A DNA stretch of 64,000 nucleotides. It comes from Panulirus ornatus (taxonomy: Eukaryota > Arthropoda > Malacostraca > Decapoda > Palinuridae). Below are positions 11,765 to 23,704 of the stretch, one piece after another. The translations under genes and the position numbers were made by a program. Positions within the stretch are counted from its first letter, which is position 1. Each line of letters opens with the position of its first letter. A model generated the notes under the pieces. It was not told the DNA's origin. It was given only the letters and a program-made list of their open reading frames with translations, and did no database searches. The stretch lies in contig NC_092290.1 of the NCBI RefSeq assembly GCF_036320965.1, positions 2,350,420 to 2,414,419 on the forward strand, read 5' to 3'.

Positions 11765-12689
11765 GGAAGTCCGTAGGGGGAAGGTATGTACCCGTGGACA
11801 GGACGTCTACGTAGCCAGTCAGCGACCAAGACTACACCGCCACCAACCTCCGAGCGGCCAGACCTCCGGATTTAGCGGAGGGTAAACTTGGCGAGGACCG
11901 TCGTACACCGCCAGCACTCCGGCATTTCCCTGGACGTCAGATGCACGTGAGCTCCATGATGTTGGCTCACCCTGACTCCCGGGATCCGAGGATTACCTCT
12001 GTATGATTAAATACCCTACATGACCCATAGAGGGAGAGACACGTGAGAGGAGAGCGAGACAGAGAGAGACAGAGAGGAGGGTCGAAAACCTCTCCACTCT
12101 CAAGGACACGTCAACTTTACATCAGTGTAGCCTTGAAAAAGAACTATTCTCATCACGGATGCACATTCTGGGCTCCATGGCGTTGCACGCCTCCCCCACG
12201 ATATCAAGGTAGGAGCGACATACACACCCGCCATGGCAGGGCATTACGTGTGGGAAAAAAACATTGGTAGTCAGGCCACTGGTGAATTCCCGCCACGGGT
12301 GCACCTCGCCTGCCTGCCTCTCCTCTAGCCTCAAAATATTCCGTTCGGTCTCCCTACACCAAACACGACACCGCCGCCCGAGCCATCATGGTTATACTTA
12401 CTTGTTTTCCATGTGGAGGGGAAGGAGCAGTAGGCGTAAAAATCCAGAGTTTTCACATACAGGTGCACAAATTTTAGGGAATAGAACAACCAACCACCAC
12501 CTCACTAGTCCATACACACACACATCACTTCGAACGACCGATAAACAAAGTGATGAGTTCCCAGCGCTCATTGGCCGTCGAGTTCACCCGCGAGCCAACA
12601 CCGGCCATTCAGCTTGCACGGTGGAGCTCCCCGGCCAACCAGCGGCCCTCTCTCTAGAGGCGCAGGTAGCTTCCTAGGAAGTATGTAAT
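11765..12689. other. GC-richer unique sequence, no supported gene
   Basis: Higher G+C than its neighbours. Overlapping short frames (for example 12264-12677 plus) have no recognised domain. Confidence 0.4.
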
Positions 12690-13404
12690 TGGTGTTTCAA
12701 AACGTCCTCCTCGCCAATCTGATTGGCTGTTTCCTCTATAGGCGCTAAAATCAAGCCATAAAATCTAAAATTCTATGGAAATGCACAACATTCCAGTACA
12801 GAACATAATCTAACAACAAAAAAACACAAAGTTACCCACAAAGTACAAAGTTAAATCATTAAGTACACACAGAACTTTAGACAGAATATCTCTAAAATTA
12901 CAATAAATACATTAATAATGTATAAAAATCCAGAAATTTATCATTAAAAATTTTCCAATTATTTCGCGACTAGATTCCTATAACTGTGCCAAAAACACGC
13001 ACATACTGCATATATATCTTTGAATAAATATTACCATCATGCACGTCAAGCCATCCTGCATATAATAAAAAATATTTCAATTTCAGTATTTGCAATTGCA
13101 CTATCCTTTAAAAAAAAATCCACGTCCACATATGTCTCACCACTTAAACTGAAAGTGTCTAACCGTACTAGTGTATAGACATGTAAAAGTTATACAACTT
13201 ATACCTTAATTGACACACCTTATATAAACAAAATTGTGGGAATAACCTATAGTGCAACATCACCAAGAGCAGCTAACAAGGAAAATTAACAAATTAAAAA
13301 ACCCTGCTCTACACAACCTGAATTTTTATAGATATATAAAAGAATGATGGAAAATAATTCCCTTTGTGGAAGGCTGACGTGTGTTCTAAACTAAACTATT
13401 ACTA
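12690..13404. other. AT-rich non-repetitive block
   Basis: A clear drop in G+C across about 700 bp, with many A- and T-rich words and no tandem structure. It lies immediately downstream, on the minus strand, of the candidate exons at 13405-13687. It could be a 3' untranslated region or intron of that candidate gene. No TTTATT (minus-strand AATAAA) stands out, so the role is open. Confidence 0.4.
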
Positions 13405-13574
13405 CTATGAACCTTCAAGTACCCTTGGAGTGTGGGAGCCAACAAATGCACTAGCTAACCCTTCATAACCACAAACATCTCCAAAGAAAACGAGGAACCC
13501 TGCGTTTTCTCCTACTAGGATTTTCTTGGGAGATACTCCGGCATTCGTGGCGAAACTCACAGCCTCCAACAATC
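13405..13574 (-). CDS. Candidate terminal exon of an unidentified minus-strand gene
   Basis: This minus-strand segment stays open for 56 codons to a TAG (plus bases 13405-13407). The peptide is balanced and not low-complexity, including LEAVSFATNAGVSPKKILVG and then ENAGFLVFFGDVCGYEG. It begins after an AG (TTTAAG) at 13575-13576. Joining it to the donor of the upstream segment (13639-13687) keeps the frame across a 64-bp intron, as CAA G|GA. The acceptor lacks a strong pyrimidine tract. An alternative AG seven bases earlier opens a different frame of about 40 codons. The family is not recognised. The call rests on open frame, composition and phase agreement only, so chance is quite possible. 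Confidence 0.25.
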
Positions 13575-13638
13575 CTTAAACCTGAGTCCATACTTTATAT
13601 ATCTACGGACATTACCAGCACATGCACTTTAATCTTAC

Positions 13639-13687
13639 CTTGGGATGATGCCATGCGACTGGCAAGCCACTGTCTACCACTTACCAG
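13639..13687 (-). CDS. Candidate 49-bp internal exon of the same minus-strand gene
   Basis: On the minus strand a strong acceptor (TTCTTTTTTCTTTGCAG, plus bases 13688-13704) precedes 49 bases ending CCCAAG|GTAAGATT, a good donor. Only one frame is open; it contains GRQWLASRMASSQ. If the donor is not used, the same frame continues to a TAA at 13595-13597 and adds about 15 codons (KIKVHVLVMSVDI at the end). This could therefore be an internal or a last exon. No upstream exon was found before the (GA)n tract at 13856. The family is not recognised. Confidence 0.3.
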
Positions 13688-13853
13688 CTGCAAAGAAAAA
13701 AGAAGGCATTATTAACACGTTATGATCAGAGATTCGTAGCACTTCTCAGCTCCAAAACACTAAACTTCAATTTACTAAAGTACTAAATGATGAAAAAATA
13801 TGCTAATTTACTGTAATATTAAAGAGAAAGTACTTAAAATGGCATAACAAATC

Positions 13854-13855
<2 letters not shown>

Positions 13856-13929
<74 letters not shown>
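13856..13929. repeat. (GA)n microsatellite, 74 bp
   Basis: An uninterrupted GA run. If the candidate gene at 13405-13687 is real, the tract would lie in its upstream intron. Confidence 0.97.
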
Positions 13930-13934
<5 letters not shown>

Positions 13935-14632
13935 GTGTCACACGTATTCGTAAAACTGAAACTACCTTTTTTGCTGGAGTGATCTATAATGACTCCAACC
14001 CTTCCCAGCGTATTTCAAGAGCCAAATGTCCATCTCATAACTATACATCTACTCTAACCCTCCACAACCTTACCACATCAGTGTCCAGGAAACTTCTGAA
14101 CATTTTAAACACCATTATCATTTCAAGTAACGTTTACAGTCATGAACCAGAGCGGAATCAATATAAAGGTAACTTACACTCTGTCAATTTAGTTAAGATC
14201 TTATTCTAACACCATAACATGGTCCTCAAGAAAGAAAATGATGAGTAAGAGGGTTGGTTGCTTACAGACTACAAGCCGTAGCGATGATCATCAGTCTGGT
14301 GTGTGTGGGGCTCCGCACAAGGGAAAAGCCTGGCCACAGCCCGGGGCCCTGTCTGTGACGGGCACGTCACGTCCAAGCAGCCTCCTCCCTGGTGTCTCCA
14401 GGGAGCCTTACTCCTGCCGTTGCTGCAGAAGTCGTCGACGAAGTAGGGCGTGGCTGCGACTCCCGGCACAGTCCTCGTCGAAAGTTGTGTAAGTCGCGGA
14501 ATATGTCTACTGAAGATGAGCGCACTGCCCAGAGCTAAGGCGGGCCGCCAACGTCGGCCGACTTGTGCCGAGGGTAGGGAGCGACAGCAGACCCCCGATC
14601 GGGAGGCCTAGATCCACCTGCCGGGGGAGATC
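13930..14632. other. Unique sequence changing from A/T-rich to G+C-rich
   Basis: Left of 14250 the sequence is A/T-leaning. To the right it is G+C- and CpG-rich (14290-14620). Overlapping short frames on both strands are not recognised. Confidence 0.4.
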
Positions 14633-14665
14633 AGGAGGAGGAGGAGGAGGAGGAGGAGGAGGAGG
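14633..14665. repeat. (GGA)n trinucleotide microsatellite
   Basis: About eleven perfect AGG/GGA units. Confidence 0.92.
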
Positions 14666-15710
14666 TGTTCGTCGTGGGGTTTTATGGGGCGGTAGGCCAA
14701 TGTCCACCACCTCCTGGGAAGGGGGGTTCGTGAGTGGACGGATGGGGGAAGTCTGGAGGGCGCGGGCTGGCTGGAGGCAGCACGTGAGGGCGGAATTAGG
14801 AAGACATCAGCTGTTCCTGAGTCAGCTGTTCGCTCCCGTGAGCCTCGCCCTCCTTCACCATCGATGTCCTTCCGTTTTCTAATGAGTCTCTTTTCATCGC
14901 ACACAAGACAGTTTCTATAACGCGACCTCCCAGTTTCTACAACCTCCTGGCTCTTAACACCAATATTGTCTGTTCGAACGGGTATTTCTTTTTCACTTCC
15001 TCAGTACACTTTTCTCAACTCACACATTCATTAGAACTAAGATTCCTGCAATGGAAATCATACATCATTTCTCAAAAATCATGATCATGTAATGCGCGAC
15101 AACGAGAGAACACGGTGAAGGGCTGGGACTGGCACAGATGACCAAGACACAGCAAACCACAAATTACATCTAAAGACCCAAGGGGTTCCACCCACAGCTC
15201 ATTTGCAACCCTGTTGCACGATCTGGAAGGCGGTGGCCGACCAACAACCTCTGCATCTTAAAGAGGTCTCGTAAACCCACCATACATAACGCTACGAACC
15301 TTTTCTTCCTCGATATAGGATACGCATATCTCAGATGCTTACTACAATGTACTGTTATGGTGAACAGTTCACACGTTATCAGTCGACGGTGAGATGAAGC
15401 GTTGAATAAAAAAAAAAACATCAAATATCGACCATCTAACAAAACACAGTTGTGCGACCCGATACCTATATTCCCTGGGGTATCACAGAAATTCCCCTTA
15501 AAAGTCCAGAAATTATATCACATAGCAACTAGACTATGATGTAACTCCCACACCAGGTGAGGAGTAGGGAGGCGAACACCTTAAACCCCCAGGAAGGTTA
15601 CCCATCCCTGGCCAGACTCACCCATCTCCCTCACACACTACCAGGTCACCGGATTACATCATACAGACGATACGTTGCCACTTCCAAAGTATTTTCCTTC
15701 TACACACGTT
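14666..15710. other. Gene-free stretch, one unassigned ORF
   Basis: Non-repetitive. A 90-codon minus frame (15170-15442) contains CELFTITVHCSKHLRYAYP and has a fairly natural composition, but no family is recognised. It could be a decayed repeat. Confidence 0.35.
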
Positions 15711-15724
15711 GCGCGCGCGTGCGC

Positions 15725-15778
<54 letters not shown>
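15711..15778. repeat. (GC)n(GT)n alternating purine-pyrimidine tract
   Basis: GCGCGCGTGCGCGC passes directly into a perfect GT run. This makes 68 bp of strict purine-pyrimidine alternation, a classic Z-DNA-prone sequence. Confidence 0.93.
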
Positions 15779-15780
<2 letters not shown>

Positions 15781-16559
15781 TTTCCCAGGAAAGACTTTCT
15801 GGAGGAGTCAAGACACCCAAGACGGGCGCTAACAAAGCGTGCTAACAGGTACAGACCGTATATGTGGGAGGGGAGGGATGAGATGGTGTCGGGACGCCCC
15901 TCATGTTTACCACCAGGCCCCCAGGACTCAGGTGCAGACAAGGAACAGCCTCGCCATGGCAACAACCCCCTCCCCCCCTCCTATCCACCCATCCACCCAA
16001 CCCCTGTAAACCTGTAAACAAACAAAGGACGCCACCTTACACTGGGGCAGACTCCGTGAGCCGCCCTCGCGACAATGGAAGTCTGGACCACCTATGAACA
16101 GGCAACTACTTCGCCGAGACCGGGGGGGACGATCCTGGAGACGCCCTTGCCGTCCTCCTGCATCCACCACCACCAAGGGGTCTGCCAACCCATGATCCTC
16201 ACTGATATGATCCACGGTGACCATCATGACTACACCTGTTGTATCCACCTGACCCCTACACCGTGGCTACGACGCCCCACAGGATTATGGAATGACTTTA
16301 TATAGTCCTACCCAAGCCTCAACATAAGGCATAGGTCAGTAAAGCGATGAAATCAAAATAACTGTGTACGCAGAAAAGGGATTAAAGTACGTGCAGACTG
16401 GTCATGTTGGCTTCGACATAATCTTTTTTTCATTTCAGTAGGGGAAAAAAAAGATAATGCTGGTATAACTTTTAATTTTTTCTTGAGAATCGCACAGGAA
16501 CTAAGTCGGAGAATTAATTTCATAATTACCTTCCATATACGTTTACACAAAGCATGTCC

Positions 16560-16561
<2 letters not shown>
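15779..16561. other. Gene-free stretch, nothing recognised
   Basis: Mixed sequence with a C-rich CCATCC patch near 15967-16010. No supported gene. Confidence 0.45.

Positions 16562-16611
<50 letters not shown>
16562..16611. repeat. (GT)n microsatellite
   Basis: A perfect 50-bp GT run. Confidence 0.95.
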
Positions 16612-16615
<4 letters not shown>

Positions 16616-19462
16616 TTGTGAGTGCTGAGGGGTTGAAGAGGCAGGAGATAGAGTGAATCAGAGCGATGAGGTATACTGGGAGCGACGTGTTGACAACGGA
16701 CTGAACGAGGAAATATGAAGCTGTCAAGGAAAGCTATGTGGGGGCCTGACTGTGTACACGGGGTTATGGTTTCAGTGCATGAGAATGGACGTAAGCGAAT
16801 GAATCAATTTCTTCGTCTGTTCCTGGCGCTACCTTTCGATCGCGAGAAACGGCAAAGCACAAAAAAAATATAAATATTTACATACGACGAGAGAAAAAAC
16901 ACAAACAAATGTAATACCTGGGCAGGATATCCGAGCTTAGATAAACAAGCGAATTAGTCCTTGACTTACAGGATATCAGGGATAGCACAGGAGGGATAAA
17001 GATACCAGGCCTTGAATTCCTAACAGTCAAGGACTAGGGCATCCGGAGCAAGATACAACACTGGGATATCGAGACCAGGATACACGGAGGGAGGTGCGGG
17101 GAGGACATGAAGACGGGAGGGGCAGGAGAGGAGGTGGAGTGGGGGATAAACGAGATGGGGATTAAGGGCAAGACTCTCGCTATGCATCAGATTATCCTTC
17201 ACCACCGCCATCACTCATCATCCTGGCCCAATCCTGACACAAATAGACCCCCCCAACCACGACCACCACCGTGGCCAACATCCTCCTTCTACCTACCAGA
17301 CCCCACCACGACAACGGCTGCCATGATATCAACCACGACAACCTTGGGTACGTAATTGCCACGACGAAGACGGCTGCGTCAGTCACCACCATCACAGGTC
17401 ATCTACCCACCATAAACCTTCGCCCACCACCATGATACACACACACATCTACTCCCTGCTGCACCATCCTTCCTTGACACACCTGCGCCACTCCACCTTA
17501 ACCTTAGTTAACTTCAGGGCAGGTCCAGCTGCTCCCTTTCTCTCCTTCACAGTAGTAGCAAGTCCTACCTTCTTCGCTCTCATCTCCCCCCCCCAACAAG
17601 GGCATTATATGCAGTAAATGTACACATGGTCTTAAAATCATCATGAACCCCTGAAGATGGCGTTCGATTCGAGTGGTAGTTACAAAATCACGTTACCGGC
17701 CTTAATGACCCCAGTGGATGATAGCCCTAACACCCAAATAACCGACCAACCACCTTCCTGAAAGTCCTTTCAGGGATTTTCCCTCAGACTCAAGCAAGTA
17801 TAACAGCCCTTCCCTCTTACAGCGGTGCCAAGTACCAAGGCCAATACTTCAAGCTCCCCTTCTCAAGCAGAGATACTAGCAGGAGATAGAGAGGGGGCCT
17901 TTCACACACCAACGTTCTGGGACAGTGACGGGCTGTCAACCCAACCAATGGTTTCCGAAGTGAGTACAGACACACGGTGACATATAACATCTCTGCCATC
18001 TGACGGGGAATGGCGTACGAAACGGGAGGGATGGAGGGAGGAAAAAAGGAAGAGGAAGAGGAGGAAAAAGATCAAGAGGAGAAGCGACGACAGCAGGAGC
18101 GGGCCGGTCGGTGAGCTGGACCCTTCGTCCAGACCCAACAATAGGGTGATTTAGGGAAGGCGGCCGGGTCCGTGAAGTGCTGAACGAGAGTTGACTTGTG
18201 TGTCAAGTGGTAGGGGCCAGGTGGGCTGGAGGTGGATGGTGTCGGGACGAAGGTACAGGTGGCGTACACACATACTGACGGAAGCCGCGCCCCAATAGTT
18301 GAGGTAAGGAGAGATGTGGTTAGTGTGGACAGAGATGCGAACATAAGAGGTGATGCTTGTGACGGTGGCTAAGAGGAACAGGACTCAGCGTAAGGGTAGG
18401 GACAGTCCTTTTGACAACACATAAAGCAGAGATGACCGTATCTCTACATGGCTCAGCTGCGTATTTCCTACATGCAGGTGGCAGCGGGACACTAGGGTGG
18501 GAGGATAGCAACAAACACGGCACCAAGGGTGCCTGAAGCACTGATTTCCCAGTACAACGTACTGCCCCAAGACAATACCCATCCATTACCCACGTCTTCG
18601 CGTGATCTACAGCAACCTCCACAACCAACCACAGAACCACCTACTACAGTAGCTAACAGTTCCTTCAGGAAAGTGTGGCAGGCGAGGTGGCACACGATGG
18701 AAGGGGGAGAGATGCCTGGGTTCGACAGAGAGTCTGGGGACCTGGGGAACGAAGGACGCCGAGAACTGGACAATGGAAGACGAGATGGGGACTGTAGATC
18801 CCCAGCACGGGAGGAGGCCGGGGTAAACACAGGTTGTAGGCGACCCTATGTACCCCTAAGGCTCCACCAGCCGGCACCACGAATCACCGTCCCAGCTACA
18901 ACTTACACATGCTTGTAAATGCTGCAATGTTCTGGCCGGCCCTATGCTTATCCCAAGAGCTACAACTTCTACACGTTACTACTGTGTGGTGCTTACGGTG
19001 AGTACAGGTCTCCCGTTGGCTGTCGCTACCACGCTGCGGTCTACGGCCGCCACAGCTGTACAACTTTAAGCATTATGACAGCACGACCCTAAAATTATAT
19101 ATACAATTAATTCATTTCACAAACGAGTCCATTAGCATAATTTATACGTTTGTTGTTACATATGACATTTTCTTTTTTTATCAAAGCTACAGCAGTTTGG
19201 GCAGAGACCAGACTGTAATGGGCAAGATGACCTCCGTAACCATCAGAAGGTATACATGAGGTAAGGTCTCAGACCCAGCTGTCGGGGTAGAAGACTTGCG
19301 AAATCATCGTATGATGTAGGAGGGGTGAGATACAACCCAAGACCTAGCTGACTCCAGAAACCACCACTAAAGAGCTTAGTCAAGGCGCACGACCCTCAGC
19401 AATGGTGTTCCATCAAGCTGTTACCGCTCGGACCCTGCAAGGGCGGGAGACACAAGGACCTG

Positions 19463-19463
<1 letters not shown>
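16612..19463. other. Long unique stretch without supported gene
   Basis: About 2.85 kb with no long tandem repeat. It includes a cryptic CAC/ACC-rich patch (17200-17350) and a purine-rich patch (18015-18090, GGAAGAGGAAG). Open frames on both strands are short and overlapping, and none is recognised. Confidence 0.45.

Positions 19464-19509
<46 letters not shown>
19464..19509. repeat. (AC)n microsatellite
   Basis: A perfect CA run. Confidence 0.95.
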
Positions 19510-19939
19510 AGGCCAGCTGCAAGTATGGACTGAAGGACACTGGTGGCGCCACCCCCCACCTCTCACACCTACTGGGAGGGAAAGAGAGAAAGAAGGGGAG
19601 GGGAGAGTGCTCGTAGGGAGGAGAGGAAAGCAAGAGTTGGGGGTGAAGGGAGCAGGGGGGTAATCCAACCCCCAGCTACAACAATCTACGGCTTCAACCG
19701 TGTGATCAGCCACCCACACCCAACCCTCACTGGCGGATCAGGTGAGTATCACAGACCTACGCATTCATATGTCACCGGTGAATGTTGAGTTAGCCTGTGT
19801 CACGCGGGGGAGATCGTCCCGGTGGCCACGTTGCATAACGCGTGACGCAAGATACCTGACCTGACACCAGCTAACCCCGTGACACCAAAACAAGGAACGG
19901 GGGAGGGTCAGCGTGGAGGTTGAAGTTCTCTCGACCTGG

Positions 19940-20172
19940 TGCTGACACCACGTGCTCCGTGCACCACGGGGTCTGTGCATCGGTCACAAGGTGGTCGTAT
20001 GTACACTAGCTCTCGTGTGGTCTGCGCACCATGAAGAACGTGGTCTTTAAGCCAGCCAGCACGTGGTCTCCGTATCAACCACCAAGTGGTCTGTATATCA
20101 AGCTCCACGTGGGTTATGCCTATAGCACCACGTGATCTGTACACCACGTGGTCTCTGCAGCAGCGACCACGC
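19940..20172. repeat. Degenerate ~23-bp minisatellite rich in CACGTG
   Basis: About ten diverged copies of CCACGTGGTCTGTRTATCA are spaced mostly 22-25 bp apart (cores near 19951, 19968, 19992, 20017, 20041, 20063, 20087, 20109, 20132 and 20148). Four or more carry an exact CACGTG palindrome. No stable reading frame runs through it. Confidence 0.75.
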
Positions 20173-22423
20173 GGCTAGTGAACAAGGGCCGACGGGAAAT
20201 TCCAAGCCACAACACCTGTGCTTCCTCAGCGGTCTAAATATCCAGCAGGTAGAAGGGCCATGACCTGGGATGATGGCCAGAGAGCTCCCTCCCCTCCCGT
20301 AAGTCACCCAACAGTCAGAATTAAGGTCACTCTCGCCCCCCTTGACCACCCCGACCTGAGCGCTCCCAGCAACACCTCAACCCCCATCGAGGGATGGCTG
20401 GGAGCTTACGGTGGCCGGGCTTCTAAGGTTAACAACACGCACACATCTCGTGGACACACGCGGGCATAACCACAGAGGAAAAATATTTGGAGTCGCCTAA
20501 AACTATGGCAGCACCCACATCTACTGTCTTCCACGACCCCACCCCACCACCTACAACAGGAACCGCCTACACCAACTACCCGTCATGACCTTCCCAAGTC
20601 GTTCCCCAAGACTTCAGGTCTCTCTATTGATTCTACTCGTGACTACAGAGGGGCTGCGACAGTCGCTCCCTCTGATATGAGGTGGACTGTAATACGTGGC
20701 GAGGGAAGACAAGCGGAGGCACGCAAAGACGAGGCCACGGGAATCCACAGGCACGAGGCGAGGAAAAGCTGGAGACACGCAGGAGAAAATCGGTGGCGAG
20801 GGGTGGGTGGAGGAGTTTGGTGGTGGAGGTGGTGATGGAGAACGATATACAGGGTAAGGCGATTTAGAAGAGGAGTACAAGATGTGAAAGACTGAGAGAG
20901 AGGGTCATAATGGAGCACCATACTGGAAGAGACAATGTGGTCGAGTCACGTAATTGGCGTCACACAGCACACGACATAACACAAACACACCTGCCATAAA
21001 CCACGAGATGGTACGTTAACAGCAAGATAAAAGGCCAAGTCTACTTTCCAGAAGATTACATATATCCCTATGTAGGATATAAACCATGTGAAGACCCCAA
21101 GAGATATATCTACTCCACACACAGAATAACATCCAAAGGCAGTAAATGACCTACTCACTCACAAAACAACACTTGAACAGTTCAAACACCTCTGCTAGGC
21201 CAGGGTTATACGACGTTCGTCGGAGCACAGGACGGAACAAGGTCGTTCGTAATATCGAGGAACGCCACAAACATCAGTGTCGTCTGCATCATAAAGGGTG
21301 GGAGGAAGGGGAAGGAAGGAGGGAGATCCCTCCTCCTCCGACACCCTACCTACCACACAAGGTGGGGCCAGACACACACAACCCAGGAGGACACTGAAGA
21401 TCAACACGAGAAATACTACCATATGCAAATGAAGAACGATGAAGGGGGGAGGGGGGAAGCAGGTCGAGAGGCTGTAATTTCAGGAATAACACAGCATCAT
21501 CATCCATTCCAGAGAGACAATGGGGGGTCTGGAAGAGAGTAAGGGCATGGAGGAGACCACGAGGCTGGAAGGAAAAGTTATTCTAGGAAACTTGACGGCG
21601 ACTCCCCAGCAAACCAGGCCAAGTAGGGCGGGGGAGGAAGACCATACATAGCGAGGGGGAAAGGGGTCATAACTTCGGGGAGTCGTCTGGGATGTGGGTC
21701 AGGTAGGAGCCAAGGGGGCAAGAAGGATTACCGCAGGATGCCTTGGTGATGCCGCACGGGAGGGACGCATCCACTCACGGGGCGAGGGGCAGGGTTGGCG
21801 GCAGACCAGCAGGACGAGGAGAATTTCCTGCACAATATCCTGCCACGTCGTGAATCATGCCGCCATCTGCCACGACAGGCTCTCACACCTCACCATAGCA
21901 ATACGTGCAGCCCACTATGGCCACCACGAGATGTCCCGATAACACAAGACCAAGTAGCATAATCATACACCCCTCAAGGGCCGATTTTTTTTATGAGACC
22001 CCGGCAGCTTCGACGTTGCACTCCAAGCAGGAGCAGGGAAATGATGGACTCGCTTTGAGGCATGAGGTGCCTCGACTCCTTTCCGTCCCGCTGACAATGA
22101 TCCAGCCGAGGCCAATGTGCACCTCTCGCTCACAGTGTACCCCACTCACTCGCAGATGGTAGTCCCGGTAACACGTGGCAGACCTATTACTCGAGTCGTT
22201 AACAGGTAAATAACCAGTGCTAACTTTGCGAGTGACCTGCTGTGACTTTCTCACGACTCACGTCGTCAGTAAACTCCAGCCTCGTCTGGTCGTAAATCAT
22301 GCGACGCTGAAGTGCCACTTTACCCTCTCCCTGAAATGTATTTTCCTCTCAAGTGAAATAATCTCTCACCAGAATCTACTTTCACGTTACAATCATTATC
22401 TAAACAACCACTGGAAAACATTG

Positions 22424-22425
<2 letters not shown>
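20173..22425. other. Long unique stretch without supported gene
   Basis: Mixed composition with purine-rich patches (20690-20860, 21300-21330). Short ORFs only, none recognised. Confidence 0.45.

Positions 22426-22456
<31 letters not shown>
22426..22456. repeat. (CT)n microsatellite
   Basis: A perfect 31-bp CT run. Confidence 0.93.
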
Positions 22457-22457
<1 letters not shown>

Positions 22458-23628
22458 AACACTTCAAGACAGAAATCCACCAGTGGACTACCAGCAGACA
22501 AGACTCTCAATACAGTATCAAGCGAAAAACTATCAGCACTTCACTGTAAGGCTGGCGCAGGACACTGTTCCTGTCCTCTTTATCAGAAACGTCAAGAACA
22601 ACTCGATCACCAAAGACACCAGACACAGACATACTACAACTCAAGACAGAACCATGCCACACTCCAACGTCTTGTAGAACACTACATCTAGTACAAGAAC
22701 CATTCCATCTATCAGGAAATGTACGGTCGCTCTCCTGAATGTGGTTCCAGCTTGCAAATTTCACCGCCACGGTTCATCAAGCATGCAGGGTATAAGGCAG
22801 GCTCCGGTCAAAGACCATGAAGAAAACGGTACCTGGAGAGACAACATCACGCATGGTAGACTCATATATATATACATTAACTCGTGTACTGGACACAGTC
22901 TCGCTGCCATACATGAATAGGGAAAACGTGTAAAGTGAAAGAAATTGAGTCTACCCCCAACTGAAGAATTTCTTAAAAGTGGGTGTCTACCTCTCCCATA
23001 ATGTCTCCTCCATCACTTAACGAGGAACTTAACGAACAAGTTGTGCCTCCCTAACTTCCTTACTCTCCCCAATAGAGGGCCGATTGAACGCGTCTTCTAC
23101 GACCTGTTCAATATGCACTACGGGACATCTTTACCGAAGGACGGCCACCAACTGCCCTGGATATGTTCATGCCCCTCTCCATACAGATGAACTCCATCAT
23201 ATGTACTACTACTACGCCTGCTCGCCTCCTCTCACTCACTCTCTCTCCCACGGCCGGGGGCCCTGTTCCATCTCCACCGAACTGGTTAGGTACTCCCGCC
23301 TATCCCTCAAGCGTTACCATTCCACCTTTATCTTCGTCAAGTTTTCCACAGTATCATTACTAGTATCATTTATAAGTATATTTACTGAACAGAATACACA
23401 TTCGACTGCACAAGAGAAGCACCGCCAGGCTCCCCTTCCCGCGCGAGCGATTAAATGCAAGCAATAAATCACATTTCATCCTCCCAGTGAATCACTCGTC
23501 AACCAACTGTCGCATTACTTCTACATTCCCATTAAAATGATGACCCAATAATTAACAGCATCGTTCCAGAGAGGCAAACGTGCTTCCTCCACCTACGATC
23601 CTACTGCCAGGAAGTTAACTAGAAATGA
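22457..23628. other. Gene-free stretch, nothing recognised
   Basis: Unique sequence. A 127-codon plus frame (23084-23467) is Ser/Thr/Tyr/His-rich, with no recognised domain. Confidence 0.4.
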
Positions 23629-23630
23629 TG

Positions 23631-23688
<58 letters not shown>

Positions 23689-23704
23689 CAACAACAACAA
23701 CAAC
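23629..23704. repeat. (AAT)n(AAC)n trinucleotide microsatellite
   Basis: A perfect ATA/TAA run (23629-23685) passes into CAA units (23686-23704). Confidence 0.95.

Noticed and set aside
14290..14860. CpG-island promoter for the candidate gene at 13.4-13.7 kb
   Set aside because: The region is G+C- and CpG-rich, but other G+C-rich parts of the window look the same. No TATA/Inr arrangement or first exon with a usable donor could be found.
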